A DNA stretch of 64,000 nucleotides from Nostoc sp. CHAB 5844 (GCF_020829595.1 NZ_JAIVFW010000025.1:1-64000); one strand, 5' to 3'. Shown: positions 36,873 through 47,176, counted from the first letter of the stretch. Program-made: numbers and translations. Notes: generated by a model not told the origin, from the sequence alone.

Positions 36873-38597
36873 ATGCAAACTCACAAGCCTAACCCAATTG
36901 ACAGCAATTTAGAAAGCAAAAAAATGCCAGCCGAAGATTCATCAACCGAAGAACTACCAACAATCGAATTTCCCTCTAGTGGAAAACTTAAGGCAAGTTC
37001 TTGGCGGATACATCAGAAAATTGGCTATGGCTACTTTGTAGCTATTGGTATTGGCTTTTTTGGCTCACTTACTGGTTTGGTGATTGCCAACTACTACCGA
37101 GGACGAGAAATTAGGCAGTTTAATCAAGCCCAAGAACAACGCCAACTACTGACTAACTATAAAAATGCTGTAGTGGGAGCGCAATTACATAGTTCTAATT
37201 TAGTAGCAGTATTGGAAGATTCACAACAACTGCTAACTAGGAAAACGGAATTTTTAAAAAATGTCAATAAAGCTCAAGATTTAGAGCAAAAAATTGACGA
37301 GTTTATCGAAACGAAGCCCATGCAATTAGCAGCAACAAGTGCTAATTTACAGGCTTTATTAGAAGATTATGCAATTAATTTAAAATCCTACGTTGACCAA
37401 ATAGAAGCTGTATTGCAAGAAATCGATAAGCAGCCTTTACCGCCACAGCAAATCGTTATAGTCAGAGAAAAGTTGTTAAAAATAATGCGTGGTGAAACCG
37501 CCATACAATTGGATAATCTCTCAGAAAAGTTAACTAATATTCTGCAAACTGCCGAAAATTTAGAACAGGACAGGCAAAAAGACGTAGAGGAGGCTAAAGG
37601 AGTTGAAAGATTAATTGTGATGGTAAGTATGCTGGTGTCAGTAGCGATCGCTGCCATTATCGCATGGCGCACTAGTCGAGCGATCGCCGAACCAGTAATC
37701 ACCGTCACCCAAGTAGCCGAACAAGTCGCCCGCAAATCAAATTTTGATTTACGCGCCCCTGTCACCACCGAAGATGAAATTGGCTTGTTAGCAAAATCGT
37801 TAAATCGTCTGATTGAGCGCGTATCTGAGCGCACTAAACAACTAGAACAAGCTAAAGAATTAGCCGAAGCCGCAAGCAAAGCTAAAAGTGTATTTTTAGC
37901 TAACGTCAGTCACGAATTACGTACACCCTTGAATGCAGTAATTGGACTCAGCCAACTGCTGCAAGATGACGCTACAGATTTAAATTTATCGGGAGATTTT
38001 ATTACTGATTTAGAAACAATCAATTCCGCAGGTAGACATTTACTAGAACTAATTAACGACATCCTCGACTTATCAAAAATTGAAGCGGGGAAAATGACTC
38101 TTTATCCAGAGACATTTGAAATTGCCAATTTAATTAATAATCTTGTCTTGACTATCAAACCCTCCATCGAAAAAAATGGCAACATTTTGGAAGTAGACTG
38201 CGATGATCAACTAGGAACAATGTATGCTGATCAGACAAGAATGCGGCAAGTACTCTTAAACTTGCTGAGTAATGCTGCGAAATTTACCACTAACGGCAAA
38301 GTAATATTAACTGTGAAAAGTGAAAAACTAAATTCACCATCAGAAGTTCCCTTGAGTATGGTTTCATTTACAGTTGCTGATACAGGCATTGGCATGACTC
38401 ACCATCAACAGCAACAGTTATTTCAACCTTTTATCCAAGGGGATACTTCAACTACAAAGAAATATGGCGGTACTGGGTTAGGGTTAGCAATCAGCCGCCA
38501 TTTTTGTCAAATGATGGGTGGTGATATTTTTGTGAAAAGTCAGCCAGGAGTAGGCTCGATTTTTACTGTAAGTTTACCTCTGACTATCAAAGAATGA
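36873..38597 (+). CDS. Membrane-bound sensor histidine kinase with HAMP domain
   Basis: A 574-residue sensor kinase. Two membrane helices (about residues 52-73 and 246-265) bracket a helical sensor region of about 170 residues. HAMP follows (about 265-318), then a coiled coil and HisKA with the phospho-accepting His347 in [14 protein letters not shown]. The ATPase domain carries the N box [11 protein letters not shown], the D/F box ADTGIGM and the G box [11 protein letters not shown]. No receiver domain is attached and no response regulator lies nearby, so the partner and signal are unknown. Confidence 0.92.
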   Translation: MQTHKPNPIDSNLESKKMPAEDSSTEELPTIEFPSSGKLKASSWRIHQKIGYGYFVAIGIGFFGSLTGLVIANYYRGREIRQFNQAQEQRQLLTNYKNAVVGAQLHSSNLVAVLEDSQQLLTRKTEFLKNVNKAQDLEQKIDEFIETKPMQLAATSANLQALLEDYAINLKSYVDQIEAVLQEIDKQPLPPQQIVIVREKLLKIMRGETAIQLDNLSEKLTNILQTAENLEQDRQKDVEEAKGVERLIVMVSMLVSVAIAAIIAWRTSRAIAEPVITVTQVAEQVARKSNFDLRAPVTTEDEIGLLAKSLNRLIERVSERTKQLEQAKELAEAASKAKSVFLANVSHELRTPLNAVIGLSQLLQDDATDLNLSGDFITDLETINSAGRHLLELINDILDLSKIEAGKMTLYPETFEIANLINNLVLTIKPSIEKNGNILEVDCDDQLGTMYADQTRMRQVLLNLLSNAAKFTTNGKVILTVKSEKLNSPSEVPLSMVSFTVADTGIGMTHHQQQQLFQPFIQGDTSTTKKYGGTGLGLAISRHFCQMMGGDIFVKSQPGVGSIFTVSLPLTIKE

Positions 38598-38786
38598 CAC
38601 AGCAGAATTTAGTAGGCAGTACCCATCCAATGAATGATTTGATGTTAATCTGCCGAAAGTCTATATCTTGCTCAAGGATTTAGAATACTTGTAATCTGGC
38701 ATTGTTCAATAGTTTAATTTTTTCAGTTTTTTTGAGATGTTAGTTTAGATAAGGATGTTTTAATATAATCACTTTTTATTATTCAT

Positions 38787-38859
38787 AGGACTTACGCAAT
38801 AACTCTCTAAAACTCTTATTCCTTTGTGGTTCGTTTTTTCATAATTTTGCGTAAGTCCT
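38787..38859. mobile_element. 73-bp MITE-like element with aggacttacgcaa ends
   Basis: Perfect 13-base inverted ends aggacttacgcaa (38787-38799) and ttgcgtaagtcct (38847-38859) around an AT-rich core. The end sequence is common in cyanobacterial genomes as a small repeat and IS end. No target duplication could be fixed. Confidence 0.65.
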
Positions 38860-39128
38860 GATTCAGATAAATTATTATTGCATCTTTGAAAAAAGTGTTA
38901 ATCACTTACTGATTTTAACTGGGTTATCCCGATGATGTGTTTATGGTATGAGATTTTTTAATTAATCAGCTAATCGGCACTTAAGTTGCATAATAAAAAG
39001 GTAAAGCTACCTCAAAGCAACTATGCCACCACTAGCCAAGAACTTTTTAACGTTGGCTTTTTCTATTAAACAAATCCAGGGTGAAAATTGTTTTTATAAT
39101 GAAGAATAAAATTTTTAGGACATAAATT

Positions 39129-39380
39129 ATGTCGTCAGTCACAATTAACCTGCCCGAAGAAGTATTTAGCGCCCGTCGCCTTTCTCCAGAAGAATTTGTA
39201 CGTGATATGCGCCTCGCTGCTGCTATTTACTGGTATCAGAAGCAGGAAATCTCAATGGAGAAAGCAGCCTCTGTTGCAGGGTTAAACCGCCGAGACTTTC
39301 TAGCCGTTTTAGCCCGTGAACAAGTGGATGTCTTTGCTCTTGACTTTGATGATTTGCAACGCGAGTTGAACCGTGGCTGA
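39129..39380 (+). CDS. UPF0175 family protein (antitoxin)
   Basis: An 83-residue protein of the UPF0175 family: SSVTINLPEEVFSA at the N-terminus, then SPEEFVRDMRLAAAIYWYQKQEISMEKAASVAGLNRRDFLAVLARE, a helix-turn-helix-like region seen in antitoxins. Family members pair with DUF3368 PIN-type toxins, and exactly such a gene overlaps its 3' end by eight bases here. It probably neutralises the toxin and represses the operon. Confidence 0.88.
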   Translation: MSSVTINLPEEVFSARRLSPEEFVRDMRLAAAIYWYQKQEISMEKAASVAGLNRRDFLAVLAREQVDVFALDFDDLQRELNRG

Positions 39381-39856
39381 ACTGCCTGCTATCAACACAT
39401 CCCCACTAATTTTTTTGACTAAGGGCGGTTTTGTAAATTTGTTGCTCCTAATTAGCCCATCAATTATTGTTCCATCAGCTGTGGCCGCCGAAATTCAGGA
39501 GTATGGAGAAATAGACGTAACAGCAGTAGCTCTCAAAAATACTCATTGGCTGATTGTACAAGAAACACCACCAGTTCCAAATGTGATTCAGAATTGGGAT
39601 TTGGGTCAAGGTGAGTCAGCCGTACTAACCTGGGGGTATGTAAATCCTGGCACAGAAGTAATTATTGATCATTTAGCAGCACGTCGTTGTGCTGTCACTT
39701 TAGGAATTCCTGTACGGGGAACATTAGGTTGTGATTACTGCCAAACAACGAGGGGTAATTCCGGCTGCACGCCCAGTTTTAGAACAATTGCGTTTGTGTG
39801 GTATGTATTTATCTGACCGCGTGATCAATCAAGCATTAGCATTAGTAGGGGAATAG
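39373..39856 (+). pseudogene. DUF3368 PIN-type toxin, frameshifted
   Basis: The gene overlaps the UPF0175 gene. The first 118 codons give a normal DUF3368 (PIN-like) toxin: AINTSPLIFLTKGGF, GQGESAVLTWGYVNPGTEVI and IDHLAARRCAVTLGIPVRGTLG. One base change near 39727 then takes the frame to a false end at 39816. The correct tail lies in the next frame (VITAKQRGVIPAARPVLEQL then MYLSDRVINQALALVGE) and stops at 39856. The catalytic PIN acidic residues lie before the shift, but the fold would be spoiled. Confidence 0.85.
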
Positions 39857-39872
39857 ATTGTTCTTTTGAAAG

Positions 39873-41477
39873 TTATTTCTTCAAGAAACGCTGGCGCAAA
39901 CGGATAACGAAAGTATTCACCTCTGGTATTTTCATGAGTGAAGCGATCGCACCAAATACAACTAAACCTACTAAGCCAGCAATAGATAACTGTAATAACT
40001 GAATTATTAAACCTTTTGTACCTAAAAATTGCTGCAAACCAAATAAAGTTCCGTAGCTGGCAAACCCAGCCACAACGCTACCCGCCGTCAACCCAAAAAT
40101 CGGCACACTCCACTCACGCCAAGGTAAACCGTTCAGCTTGCGGTCTAGTAACCATAACAGCATTAACATCGAACTGCAATTAACACCAACAGTCGCTAAC
40201 ACCAAACCTGGTGCGCCAAAAGGTTGTACTAATATCCAATCTAAGAAGGCGTTGAGGAAAATGTTAAAAGTACTAATGCGAAACGGCGTTTGCCCATCTC
40301 CCAAAGCGTAAAATACCCGTACTAAAACATCACGCCCCAAGTAAGCAAACATCCCTATGCCATAAACAATTAATAACGATGATACTAACTGTGTAGCATC
40401 TTGCTTAAAAGCACCACGCTCATACACTACCTGAACAATAGGTGCAGCTAATGCTACCATCAGCGCTCCTAAAGGTAGCATAGTCACAGCACTTAGCAGC
40501 AATCCCTGACGAATGCGTAATTTCAGATCTGGCCAGTTTTCTGGTGCAGCCAGCTTGGCAAATATGGGCAACAGGGGCAGCAAAATAATGTTAGAAATCA
40601 CTCCTAAAGGAGTTTGGACAAGCAAATTGGCATAGTTAAAAGCAGCAGCAGCACCAGGGATAGGACTAGCGAAGTAAAGGACAGTAGCAAAGTTAATCGG
40701 CATCATCCCTGAAGAAATTGTTGCCGGAGTCATGATTCTCACTACTTCCTGAACGCTTGGCGATTGAAAATCAAACCGCAGGCGTAATGTCCCTAGCCCT
40801 AACCGCCACTGAACAATTAGTTGCACCAACCACTGAAGAATTGCTCCGGCTAAAGTTCCCCAAGCTAAGACCATACCACCGATGAAAGCGTATTGCGGTT
40901 GGATAATGTCTTTGCCCAATTGTAAAGCCATGACTCCAATACCGATGACAACGGTAATACTGGATAACAAAGGACTGATAGACAGTAACCAATATTGATT
41001 GGCTGCATTGAGAGTACCGAAGCCAATGCCAATCAATCCCGAAAATAAGGCCATCGGTGCCATAATTTGGATTTGTTGGATGGCGATCGCTCTTGTTGTT
41101 GCATCCAAACCATGACCAACTATATCTACAATTTCATCGGCTAAAAAAATCTGGGCGAAGGTCACTAACAACAGTATGCCACCTACTAGCGTTGTCACTG
41201 TTTCCACCATAGGCGCAGCTTCTTGTTGCTTGCGCTTGGCTAAAACACTAACGATCGCACTATGTAACGGCCCATTCACCCCACCTAGTAATATCAATAA
41301 AAAACCTGGAATAATATAGGCATAGCTATAAGCAGTAGCAGCTGCACCAACACCAAAAGCGGCAGCGATCGCTTGCTGCCGGACTAAACCAAAAACTTTA
41401 CTAATTAATGTGGCTGCGGCAACAATGCCAGCAATTCCAGCGAAAGAACGAGAGGATTTTTGCTCTTGATTAGTCAC
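39873..41477 (-). CDS. murJ: Lipid II flippase MurJ
   Basis: A 534-residue integral membrane protein of the MviN/MurJ group in the MOP superfamily, which flips lipid II for peptidoglycan synthesis. It has about 14 helices; GIVAAATLISKVFGLVRQQAIAAAFG is the typical start, and YERGAFKQDATQLV and FYALGDGQTPFRIS are family blocks. GTG 41477 (followed by TNQEQKSSRSFAG) is the likely start, since the upstream part of the frame has no homologous look. The gene lies with other envelope genes (LCP, sugar-nucleotide) in this region. Confidence 0.92.
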   Translation of the reverse strand: MTNQEQKSSRSFAGIAGIVAAATLISKVFGLVRQQAIAAAFGVGAAATAYSYAYIIPGFLLILLGGVNGPLHSAIVSVLAKRKQQEAAPMVETVTTLVGGILLLVTFAQIFLADEIVDIVGHGLDATTRAIAIQQIQIMAPMALFSGLIGIGFGTLNAANQYWLLSISPLLSSITVVIGIGVMALQLGKDIIQPQYAFIGGMVLAWGTLAGAILQWLVQLIVQWRLGLGTLRLRFDFQSPSVQEVVRIMTPATISSGMMPINFATVLYFASPIPGAAAAFNYANLLVQTPLGVISNIILLPLLPIFAKLAAPENWPDLKLRIRQGLLLSAVTMLPLGALMVALAAPIVQVVYERGAFKQDATQLVSSLLIVYGIGMFAYLGRDVLVRVFYALGDGQTPFRISTFNIFLNAFLDWILVQPFGAPGLVLATVGVNCSSMLMLLWLLDRKLNGLPWREWSVPIFGLTAGSVVAGFASYGTLFGLQQFLGTKGLIIQLLQLSIAGLVGLVVFGAIASLMKIPEVNTFVIRLRQRFLKK

Positions 41478-41583
41478 AAATAATACCCGACAGTCTGAAG
41501 AAGGATGAAATGAAAGGGAACAGGGAACAGTGTAGGTGAAAGACAATTTAATTAATATATTTCATACTTCAAACTTCAGACTT

Positions 41584-42090
41584 TTACTTACAACCCAAAC
41601 TATCGCGCGTGGCAACACCCGTAACTGAATTTACCCCATCAGCCTTTTCACAAAGTAATGAAACTTGATAACGGTCAATTAAAGCGTCAGTAAAATCCGC
41701 GCCTGTAATGTCAGCATCATAAAAACGGCTACGGGTCAAAGTCGCTTCAGTAAAATTAGCATTCTTTAAGTTAGCACCGTCTAAAGTAGCGCGATCTACT
41801 AAAGCACCAGTCAAATTAGCGCCTTCTAAATTAGCTTTTAATAAAACACCTTTGGTGAAAATGGCGTTTGTTAAATTCGCTCCTTGAAAGTTTGTCCCCC
41901 GCATTTCTGCTGCAACAAAAGTTACACCAGCTAAATCAGCATTGGCAAAGTTGCGGTTTTCTAAATTGATATTGCTGTAGTTGATCGTGTTAATTTGAGC
42001 AAAAGCTGGTCGCGAGCTAAGTATTACCCACAAACCAGCTAAAAGCAAAATTATAATTAAACTTAACAATTGCCGCCAAATCTTTTCCAT
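41584..42090 (-). CDS. Pentapeptide repeat protein, exported
   Basis: A 168-residue protein with an N-terminal signal peptide (LLSLIIILLLAGLWVILSSR, then PAFAQ) and about 18 pentapeptide repeats of the A(D/N)LXX type (ANLTNAIFTKGVLLKANLEG, ANLTGALVDRATLDGANLKN). It folds as a right-handed quadrilateral beta helix and is probably lumenal. The C-terminal part has two Cys (LLCEKADG, DSLGCK) that could form a disulphide cap. ATG 42090 is preferred to TTG 42108. The function of such lumenal proteins in cyanobacteria is largely unknown. Confidence 0.88.
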   Translation of the reverse strand: MEKIWRQLLSLIIILLLAGLWVILSSRPAFAQINTINYSNINLENRNFANADLAGVTFVAAEMRGTNFQGANLTNAIFTKGVLLKANLEGANLTGALVDRATLDGANLKNANFTEATLTRSRFYDADITGADFTDALIDRYQVSLLCEKADGVNSVTGVATRDSLGCK

Positions 42091-42108
42091 AACTTTATTT
42101 TTTGTCAA

Positions 42109-42205
42109 GAGTCAAGAGTCCATAGTCCATAGTCAAGAGTGAGGGATAACAAGCAGAGTAACAAGTAAGAATAACAAACGACTATTGACTCTTGACAAAT
42201 GACTA
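42109..42205. repeat. Heptamer-type repeats between pentapeptide and LCP genes
   Basis: Words such as agtcaag, agtccat and tgactat recur (gtcaagagtccatagtccatagtcaagag; tgactattgactcttgacaaatgactattgac), filling the spacer. Both strands pair with each other partly. Typical Nostocales short tandemly repeated sequence. Confidence 0.75.
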
Positions 42206-42209
42206 TTGA

Positions 42210-43721
42210 CTATTTCCAATCTTTTCCAATCCGAATCGTAATATCAGATTCCAAATCTCCAGATGTTGACACTTCAATTTGACCTAAACCTAAGACCTTT
42301 TGCAGGTCAATTCCTGGCTGTCGGCTGCCTCTTTGGACAATAATCTGAGTTTGGCGTTGGCTATCTGGCCAATCTGAGGTTGTGTAAAGATTTTTAAAGC
42401 CTTTCTCTTTGAGATAGGCAATAACTTTTTGTGTTACTTGTGGTTGATTGGAAGCATTTTGAATAGCAATTTTGAGGTTAGAAACAGGACGTGTATCTGA
42501 TTTGAGTCCAGGCACATCCACCCCAACATAATTATTCAGTAGATTCTGTTGTCCAGTCATATTCAGCCAATAACTATTAGGATCTTGACTCAAACGGCTG
42601 AACGTACCAGGTAAAGTGGTCATTTGGAAATTATCCCGCTCCACATTCACGGAAAAATTCACCAAAGCCATCATTTCTTCTATCTTTAAGTTTGTATCAA
42701 AATACTTCCGCATAATGCGGGTTAATTGCGGCAACTTTGGGATAACAGTAGGACTATTGAGGCGTTGAACTAATGCTGCCATTAGTGCTTGTTGACGTTG
42801 CACCCTCGGTAAATCCCCTAGTCCATCTTCCCGAAAACGGGCAAACTGTTCTGCCTGTTCGCCATTGAGAGTTTGCCAACCATTGACTAGATTAATGTTC
42901 AATTGACTGCTACTATCATGATATTCCATTGCTTTAGGTACAAATACTTCTACCCCACCCAACTGATCAACTAACTGCCTTAAGCCACTGGTAGAAATAC
43001 GAATGTAGCGGTCAATCGGCGCATTATTCAAAGTCCGGCTAACTACTCGTGCTGCCAACACTGGCCCGCCTTGGGGATTGGCATCCGATAGCTTTGTTAA
43101 CCCCTTTTCCGGGAGCGCAATCATGGTATCTCTAGGAACGGAAAGCACCCGAATGGATTTATCACTGGGGTTAAGCCGCACTAAAAGCATGGTGTCGCTT
43201 TTGCCAGCAAAGCTTTCCGGTGAGCCATCGACAGCACCATTTACTGGCTCAATGCCCATGATGAGAATATTCATGGGGCGTGATAGCTGATATTGAGAGA
43301 TTTTGCTCCATAATTCTCCAGGTAAAGGTACTTTCTGCTCATCTTTACCAGCAAAACCTAATTCCTCATCGGTTTTATCCAGATTGCTCCATAAAGGAGT
43401 CCAAAGCGCCAAAGTTGATACTAAAAGCCCAGAGAGAATCACCCCCATCACCACTGTCAGTATCCACAGTAGCCAGCGAGGCATACTCAAGCCTAATCTC
43501 TCGTACAATTCGTTGGGAATTGCACTGACTGACTCGACAACACTACGAGAAGAACTGGCGGTTGCTTCTTGAGTTGTAGATTCTAAGTCGGAATCAGTTA
43601 CTGCTTGCAGCGTTCCTTGAGTGTCTACCCGTTGGATTTGACCAGGTTTACTCTCCAAATCTAAATCTGGTATTTGCTGAGGCGTAGCCTGATTTTCGGA
43701 CAATTGAACTTCTCTAATCAC
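42210..43721 (-). CDS. LytR-CpsA-Psr (LCP) family protein
   Basis: A 503-residue envelope protein. A long cytoplasmic N-terminus and one membrane helix (about residues 92-115, WLLWILTVVMGVILSGLLVSTLALW) precede the LCP domain (about 155-330): MNILIMGIEPV, KSDTMLLVRLNP, SVPRDTMIALP (Arg-Asp core), VSRTLNNAPIDRYIRI and FARFREDGLGDLPRVQRQQ. The C-terminal LytR_C domain (about 405-490) follows. LCP proteins attach glycopolymers to peptidoglycan. GTG 43721 with GGGGAG eight bases upstream is preferred to TTG 43739. Confidence 0.9.
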   Translation of the reverse strand: MIREVQLSENQATPQQIPDLDLESKPGQIQRVDTQGTLQAVTDSDLESTTQEATASSSRSVVESVSAIPNELYERLGLSMPRWLLWILTVVMGVILSGLLVSTLALWTPLWSNLDKTDEELGFAGKDEQKVPLPGELWSKISQYQLSRPMNILIMGIEPVNGAVDGSPESFAGKSDTMLLVRLNPSDKSIRVLSVPRDTMIALPEKGLTKLSDANPQGGPVLAARVVSRTLNNAPIDRYIRISTSGLRQLVDQLGGVEVFVPKAMEYHDSSSQLNINLVNGWQTLNGEQAEQFARFREDGLGDLPRVQRQQALMAALVQRLNSPTVIPKLPQLTRIMRKYFDTNLKIEEMMALVNFSVNVERDNFQMTTLPGTFSRLSQDPNSYWLNMTGQQNLLNNYVGVDVPGLKSDTRPVSNLKIAIQNASNQPQVTQKVIAYLKEKGFKNLYTTSDWPDSQRQTQIIVQRGSRQPGIDLQKVLGLGQIEVSTSGDLESDITIRIGKDWK

Positions 43722-43838
43722 AAATTTCTCCCCACTCAACCACTTCCCTAAAAGTTATGTTAATGCAAGCTACAAATCTTGCCAGAGTAAAAGCTCACTG
43801 TAAACTTGTAGTGTTCTTGCGTAGGTGTGTATGACAAC

Positions 43839-44903
43839 ATGAATAGTTCCTTGTTCCCCGTCATCCTCGCTGGTGGCAAAGGTGAGCGTTTTTGGCCTCT
43901 AAGTCGAAAAGACCGACCTAAACAATTTTTAAGCCTAGATGGTAGTTCTAGAAGTTTACTGCAAGCAACCGCTGAGCGATTGCTCCCATTGGCAGACGCT
44001 TGGAACTCCTTGTGGGTGATTACTTCCAGCCAGATAGCTGAAGGTGTCCGCCAACAGTTGCCCGAACTGCCATCGCCAAATTTACTAATTGAGGTAGAGG
44101 GAAGGGATACTGCCGCCGCTGTTGCTTGGACAAGTTTGGAAATTAAAAAGCGTTATGGAGAAGACGCTATCATCGGCTTTTTTCCGGCTGACCATTGGAT
44201 AGCTAACCAAAAGGCGTTTACAGACACATTAAAGGCTGCTACTCAACTAGCAACAAGCACCAAAGCGATTGTTACTTTAGGAATCAAGCCCACTTTTCCA
44301 TCAACTGGTTACGGCTACATTGAACAAGGTGAAAAGATTGGTAGCTTTAATGAGTTGCCAGCTTATCATGTCAACCGCTTTACTGAAAAGCCCAACCGTG
44401 AATTAGCAGAAACTTTTTTATCTACGGGACGCTTTAGCTGGAACAGTGGAATGTTTGTGTTTCGGGCTGGGGTCGTTCTTGAGGAACTATACACTCATGC
44501 TCCAGAAATCATCAAACCTTTAGAACAATACGGCCCTGAGATTTACCCCCAGTTGCCTAAAAAGAGTATAGACTATGCACTCATGGAAAAGACCAATCTA
44601 GCATACGTCCTGCCTGTTGATTTTGGTTGGGATGACTTAGGCGATTGGAATGCGATCGAGCGTTTACTAAAAAAACAAGAGACTCCTAATGTAGAATTAG
44701 CTACCCATGTAGGTGTAGATACGCAAGGAGCTATTATTTATGCTTCTAATCCAGAGGATGTAATTGTTACTATTGGTTTAGAGGATGTGGTGATTGTGCG
44801 CGATCGCAATGTTACCCTCATCGTCAATAAAGAACGCACCCAAGAAATTAAGCAGGTTCTCAAAATCCTGCAAAATGATCCCCGCTTTACTGAGCTACTG
44901 TAA
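43839..44903 (+). CDS. manC: Mannose-1-phosphate guanylyltransferase
   Basis: A 354-residue nucleotidyltransferase that makes GDP-mannose. PVILAGGKGERFWPLSRKDRPKQFL is the classic signature (residues 7-31), with FFPADHWI (metal-binding Asp), FTEKPNRELAETFL and FSWNSGMFVFRA further on and VDFGWDDLGDWNA towards the end. It lacks the isomerase domain of bifunctional enzymes. ATG 43839 (MNSSLFPVILAGG) is preferred to GTG 43827. GDP-mannose feeds exopolysaccharide, O-antigen and GDP-fucose. The gene is divergent from the LCP gene. Confidence 0.92.
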   Translation: MNSSLFPVILAGGKGERFWPLSRKDRPKQFLSLDGSSRSLLQATAERLLPLADAWNSLWVITSSQIAEGVRQQLPELPSPNLLIEVEGRDTAAAVAWTSLEIKKRYGEDAIIGFFPADHWIANQKAFTDTLKAATQLATSTKAIVTLGIKPTFPSTGYGYIEQGEKIGSFNELPAYHVNRFTEKPNRELAETFLSTGRFSWNSGMFVFRAGVVLEELYTHAPEIIKPLEQYGPEIYPQLPKKSIDYALMEKTNLAYVLPVDFGWDDLGDWNAIERLLKKQETPNVELATHVGVDTQGAIIYASNPEDVIVTIGLEDVVIVRDRNVTLIVNKERTQEIKQVLKILQNDPRFTELL

Positions 44904-44987
44904 TTCTCAAAGTTAAAACCCTTGGCAGAGGCTCGAAAGCTAGTTTTTTTATTATAACTTGACTGTCTGTTGTTTTTACTGACAGTT

Positions 44988-45266
44988 ATGACTAGCTTTG
45001 AGCCTCTGGCCAAAACAATGGCGATTAACTCCATCACTGCTTATCAAAAATATATTTCTCCATTTAAAGGCTTTTCTTGCCCCCATCGGCAATTACATGG
45101 AGGAGAATCCTGTTCAACTTACATTAAAAGAATATTAAATCAGCAAAGCTTGATAGAAGTTGTAAAATCATCCCAAAAAAGATTTCAAGACTGTGCTTTT
45201 GCCAGTAAAACTTTAACTAAAACTAGCTCTGGCTGTATTGTAATTCCCTGTTGTCTACCCCTTTAA
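44988..45266 (+). CDS. yidD: Membrane protein insertion efficiency factor YidD
   Basis: A 92-residue protein with the YidD core: AYQKYISPFKGFSCPHRQLHGGESCSTYIKRI, then a Cys-bearing tail CIVIPCCLPL. The family aids YidC-dependent membrane protein insertion. Canonical YidD reads SPxxGxxCRxxPTCSxY; this variant has CPHRQLHGGESCSTY, the subclass seen widely in cyanobacteria. ATG 44988 (MTSFEPLAKT) is chosen; the frame extends to 44970. It lies 28 bases before the ABC1 kinase gene, on the same strand. Confidence 0.85.
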   Translation: MTSFEPLAKTMAINSITAYQKYISPFKGFSCPHRQLHGGESCSTYIKRILNQQSLIEVVKSSQKRFQDCAFASKTLTKTSSGCIVIPCCLPL

Positions 45267-45294
45267 CTTCGCTGCTTCCTGGCAGTTTATCAAC

Positions 45295-46941
45295 ATGTTC
45301 CTCACACAAACTGTTCCTCGTCAACGAGAAATTATTGAAGTAGTGCTTCGCAATGGCTGGGATTATATGCGAAGGCTACTGACTGGTGGCAAAACTGATG
45401 AACCCCAGCTACCCACCCCAGCGGTATTAAAAAATATTTTGGTAAGTTTGGGGCCTGTTTATATCAAGCTTGGTCAGTTATTATCTACCCGTCCAGATTT
45501 ACTCAGCGCCGCCTACATTGAGGAACTATCAACACTGCAAGATGAAGTACCGCCAGTGCCTTGGCCAGAAATAGAGGTAGTGATTCGTAAACAGCTAAAA
45601 CAACCGCTAGAAGAGGTTTTTCAAAAGATTAATTCAGTCCCAGTAGCGGCGGGATCAATTGCCCAGACTCATCGCGCCACATTAGCAGATGGTCGGGAAG
45701 TAGCGCTGAAAGTGCAACGTCCAGGAATCGATACTACGATTGCTCAAGATATTGCTTTAATTCAAGGCATTGCTGATTTAGTTGCCCGTACCGACTTTGG
45801 TCAAACTTACGAAATTAAATCTATTGCCGAAGAATTTACTAAAGCTTTAGAAGCGGAATTAGATTTTACACGAGAAGCAGGATATACAGACCAACTGCGG
45901 CGCAATTTATCTAAAGGTCGCTGGTTTGACCCAAAACAAATTGTGGTTGCACAAGTGTATTGGCATTTAACTTCCGAAAAGTTGTTGGTGATGGAGTGGC
46001 TAGATGGAGTCCCCTTCTTGTCGGCAAAATTTAACAGTGACAACAATGGTAAAGATGTAGCTGCCGAACGTAAAGCTATCACTACTTTATTATTTCGGGC
46101 ATTTTTCCAACAGTTATATATTGATGGGTTTTTTCACGCCGATCCCCATCCGGGAAATTTGTTTTACCTCAACGATGGTCGGGTAGCACTGTTAGATTGT
46201 GGGATGGTGGGCAGACTTGATCCCCGTACTCAGCAAATATTAACAGAGATGTTGTTGGCGATCGTCGATTTAGATGCCGGCAGATGCGCTCAATTAACTT
46301 TACAATTAGCAGATTCGCCACAGCCTGTAATTGTAGCGCGGCTAGAAAGTGATTACGATCGCATGTTGCGGAAATATCATAATGTCAGCTTGACAGACAT
46401 GAATTTTAGTCAAGTCATTTATGAAATTTTGCAAGTTGCCCGCAACAATAAAATTAGATTGCCGAGCAATATGGGCTTGTATGCCAAAACTCTAGCAAAC
46501 TTAGAGGGTGTAGCTCGTGCTTTCAATCCAGAGATTAATTTGTTTGATGAAGTTAAGCCGTTAATGACCGACTTGTTTCGACGGCAATTAGTAGGCGAAA
46601 ATCCGGTGCGATCAATCCTCCGCACAGCCCTCGACTTAAAAAGTTTATCATTACAATCACCACGCCAAATTGAACTTTTACTAGACCGTGTAACATCAGA
46701 AACATTACAGTGGAATCTCTCATTGCATGGTTTAGATGGGGTACGCCGCACAATGGACGATGCTGCCAACCGTCTATCTTTCAGCATCCTGGTAGGTTCA
46801 CTGATTATGGGGGCAGCAATTATTTCCACAAAAGCCCAGACAGCACAGTTGTCGTTTTTAAGCAGTGTGTTATTTGCCGCAGCCAGTTTATTGGGGTTGT
46901 GGTTGATTATCAGTATTTTGCGATCGGGGCGTTTACGTTAG
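45295..46941 (+). CDS. ABC1/UbiB family atypical kinase
   Basis: A 548-residue member of the ABC1K (UbiB/ADCK) family. Visible: LGPVYIKLGQLLSTRPDLL (KxGQ motif), VAAGSIAQTHRA (Ala-rich loop replacing the glycine loop), ALKVQRPG (Lys), FFHADPHPGNLF (catalytic-type loop) and LLDCGMVGRL (metal-binding). Two membrane helices end the protein (about residues 500-548). Relatives support ubiquinone or, in cyanobacteria and plastids, plastoquinone and tocopherol metabolism. It is close behind yidD. Confidence 0.9.
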   Translation: MFLTQTVPRQREIIEVVLRNGWDYMRRLLTGGKTDEPQLPTPAVLKNILVSLGPVYIKLGQLLSTRPDLLSAAYIEELSTLQDEVPPVPWPEIEVVIRKQLKQPLEEVFQKINSVPVAAGSIAQTHRATLADGREVALKVQRPGIDTTIAQDIALIQGIADLVARTDFGQTYEIKSIAEEFTKALEAELDFTREAGYTDQLRRNLSKGRWFDPKQIVVAQVYWHLTSEKLLVMEWLDGVPFLSAKFNSDNNGKDVAAERKAITTLLFRAFFQQLYIDGFFHADPHPGNLFYLNDGRVALLDCGMVGRLDPRTQQILTEMLLAIVDLDAGRCAQLTLQLADSPQPVIVARLESDYDRMLRKYHNVSLTDMNFSQVIYEILQVARNNKIRLPSNMGLYAKTLANLEGVARAFNPEINLFDEVKPLMTDLFRRQLVGENPVRSILRTALDLKSLSLQSPRQIELLLDRVTSETLQWNLSLHGLDGVRRTMDDAANRLSFSILVGSLIMGAAIISTKAQTAQLSFLSSVLFAAASLLGLWLIISILRSGRLR

Positions 46942-47176
46942 AGGCTATAGTTTTACCAGGCCTTTACTAATCCAAATCATAATACTAGTAAATCAAAATA
47001 CGTATTTTATAATTTAAAACCATTGATGGACGCAGATGTAAACTGATGATTTTTCTAGATATATAACCAAAAGCATATAGACTAGGACATTTTGAGAGTT
47101 TGAATGTCAGGAACAGTACTTCTGCCTCCTGCCTTCTTTTATACATCACGTCCTTAAAGGTTTTAAGATAAATTTT

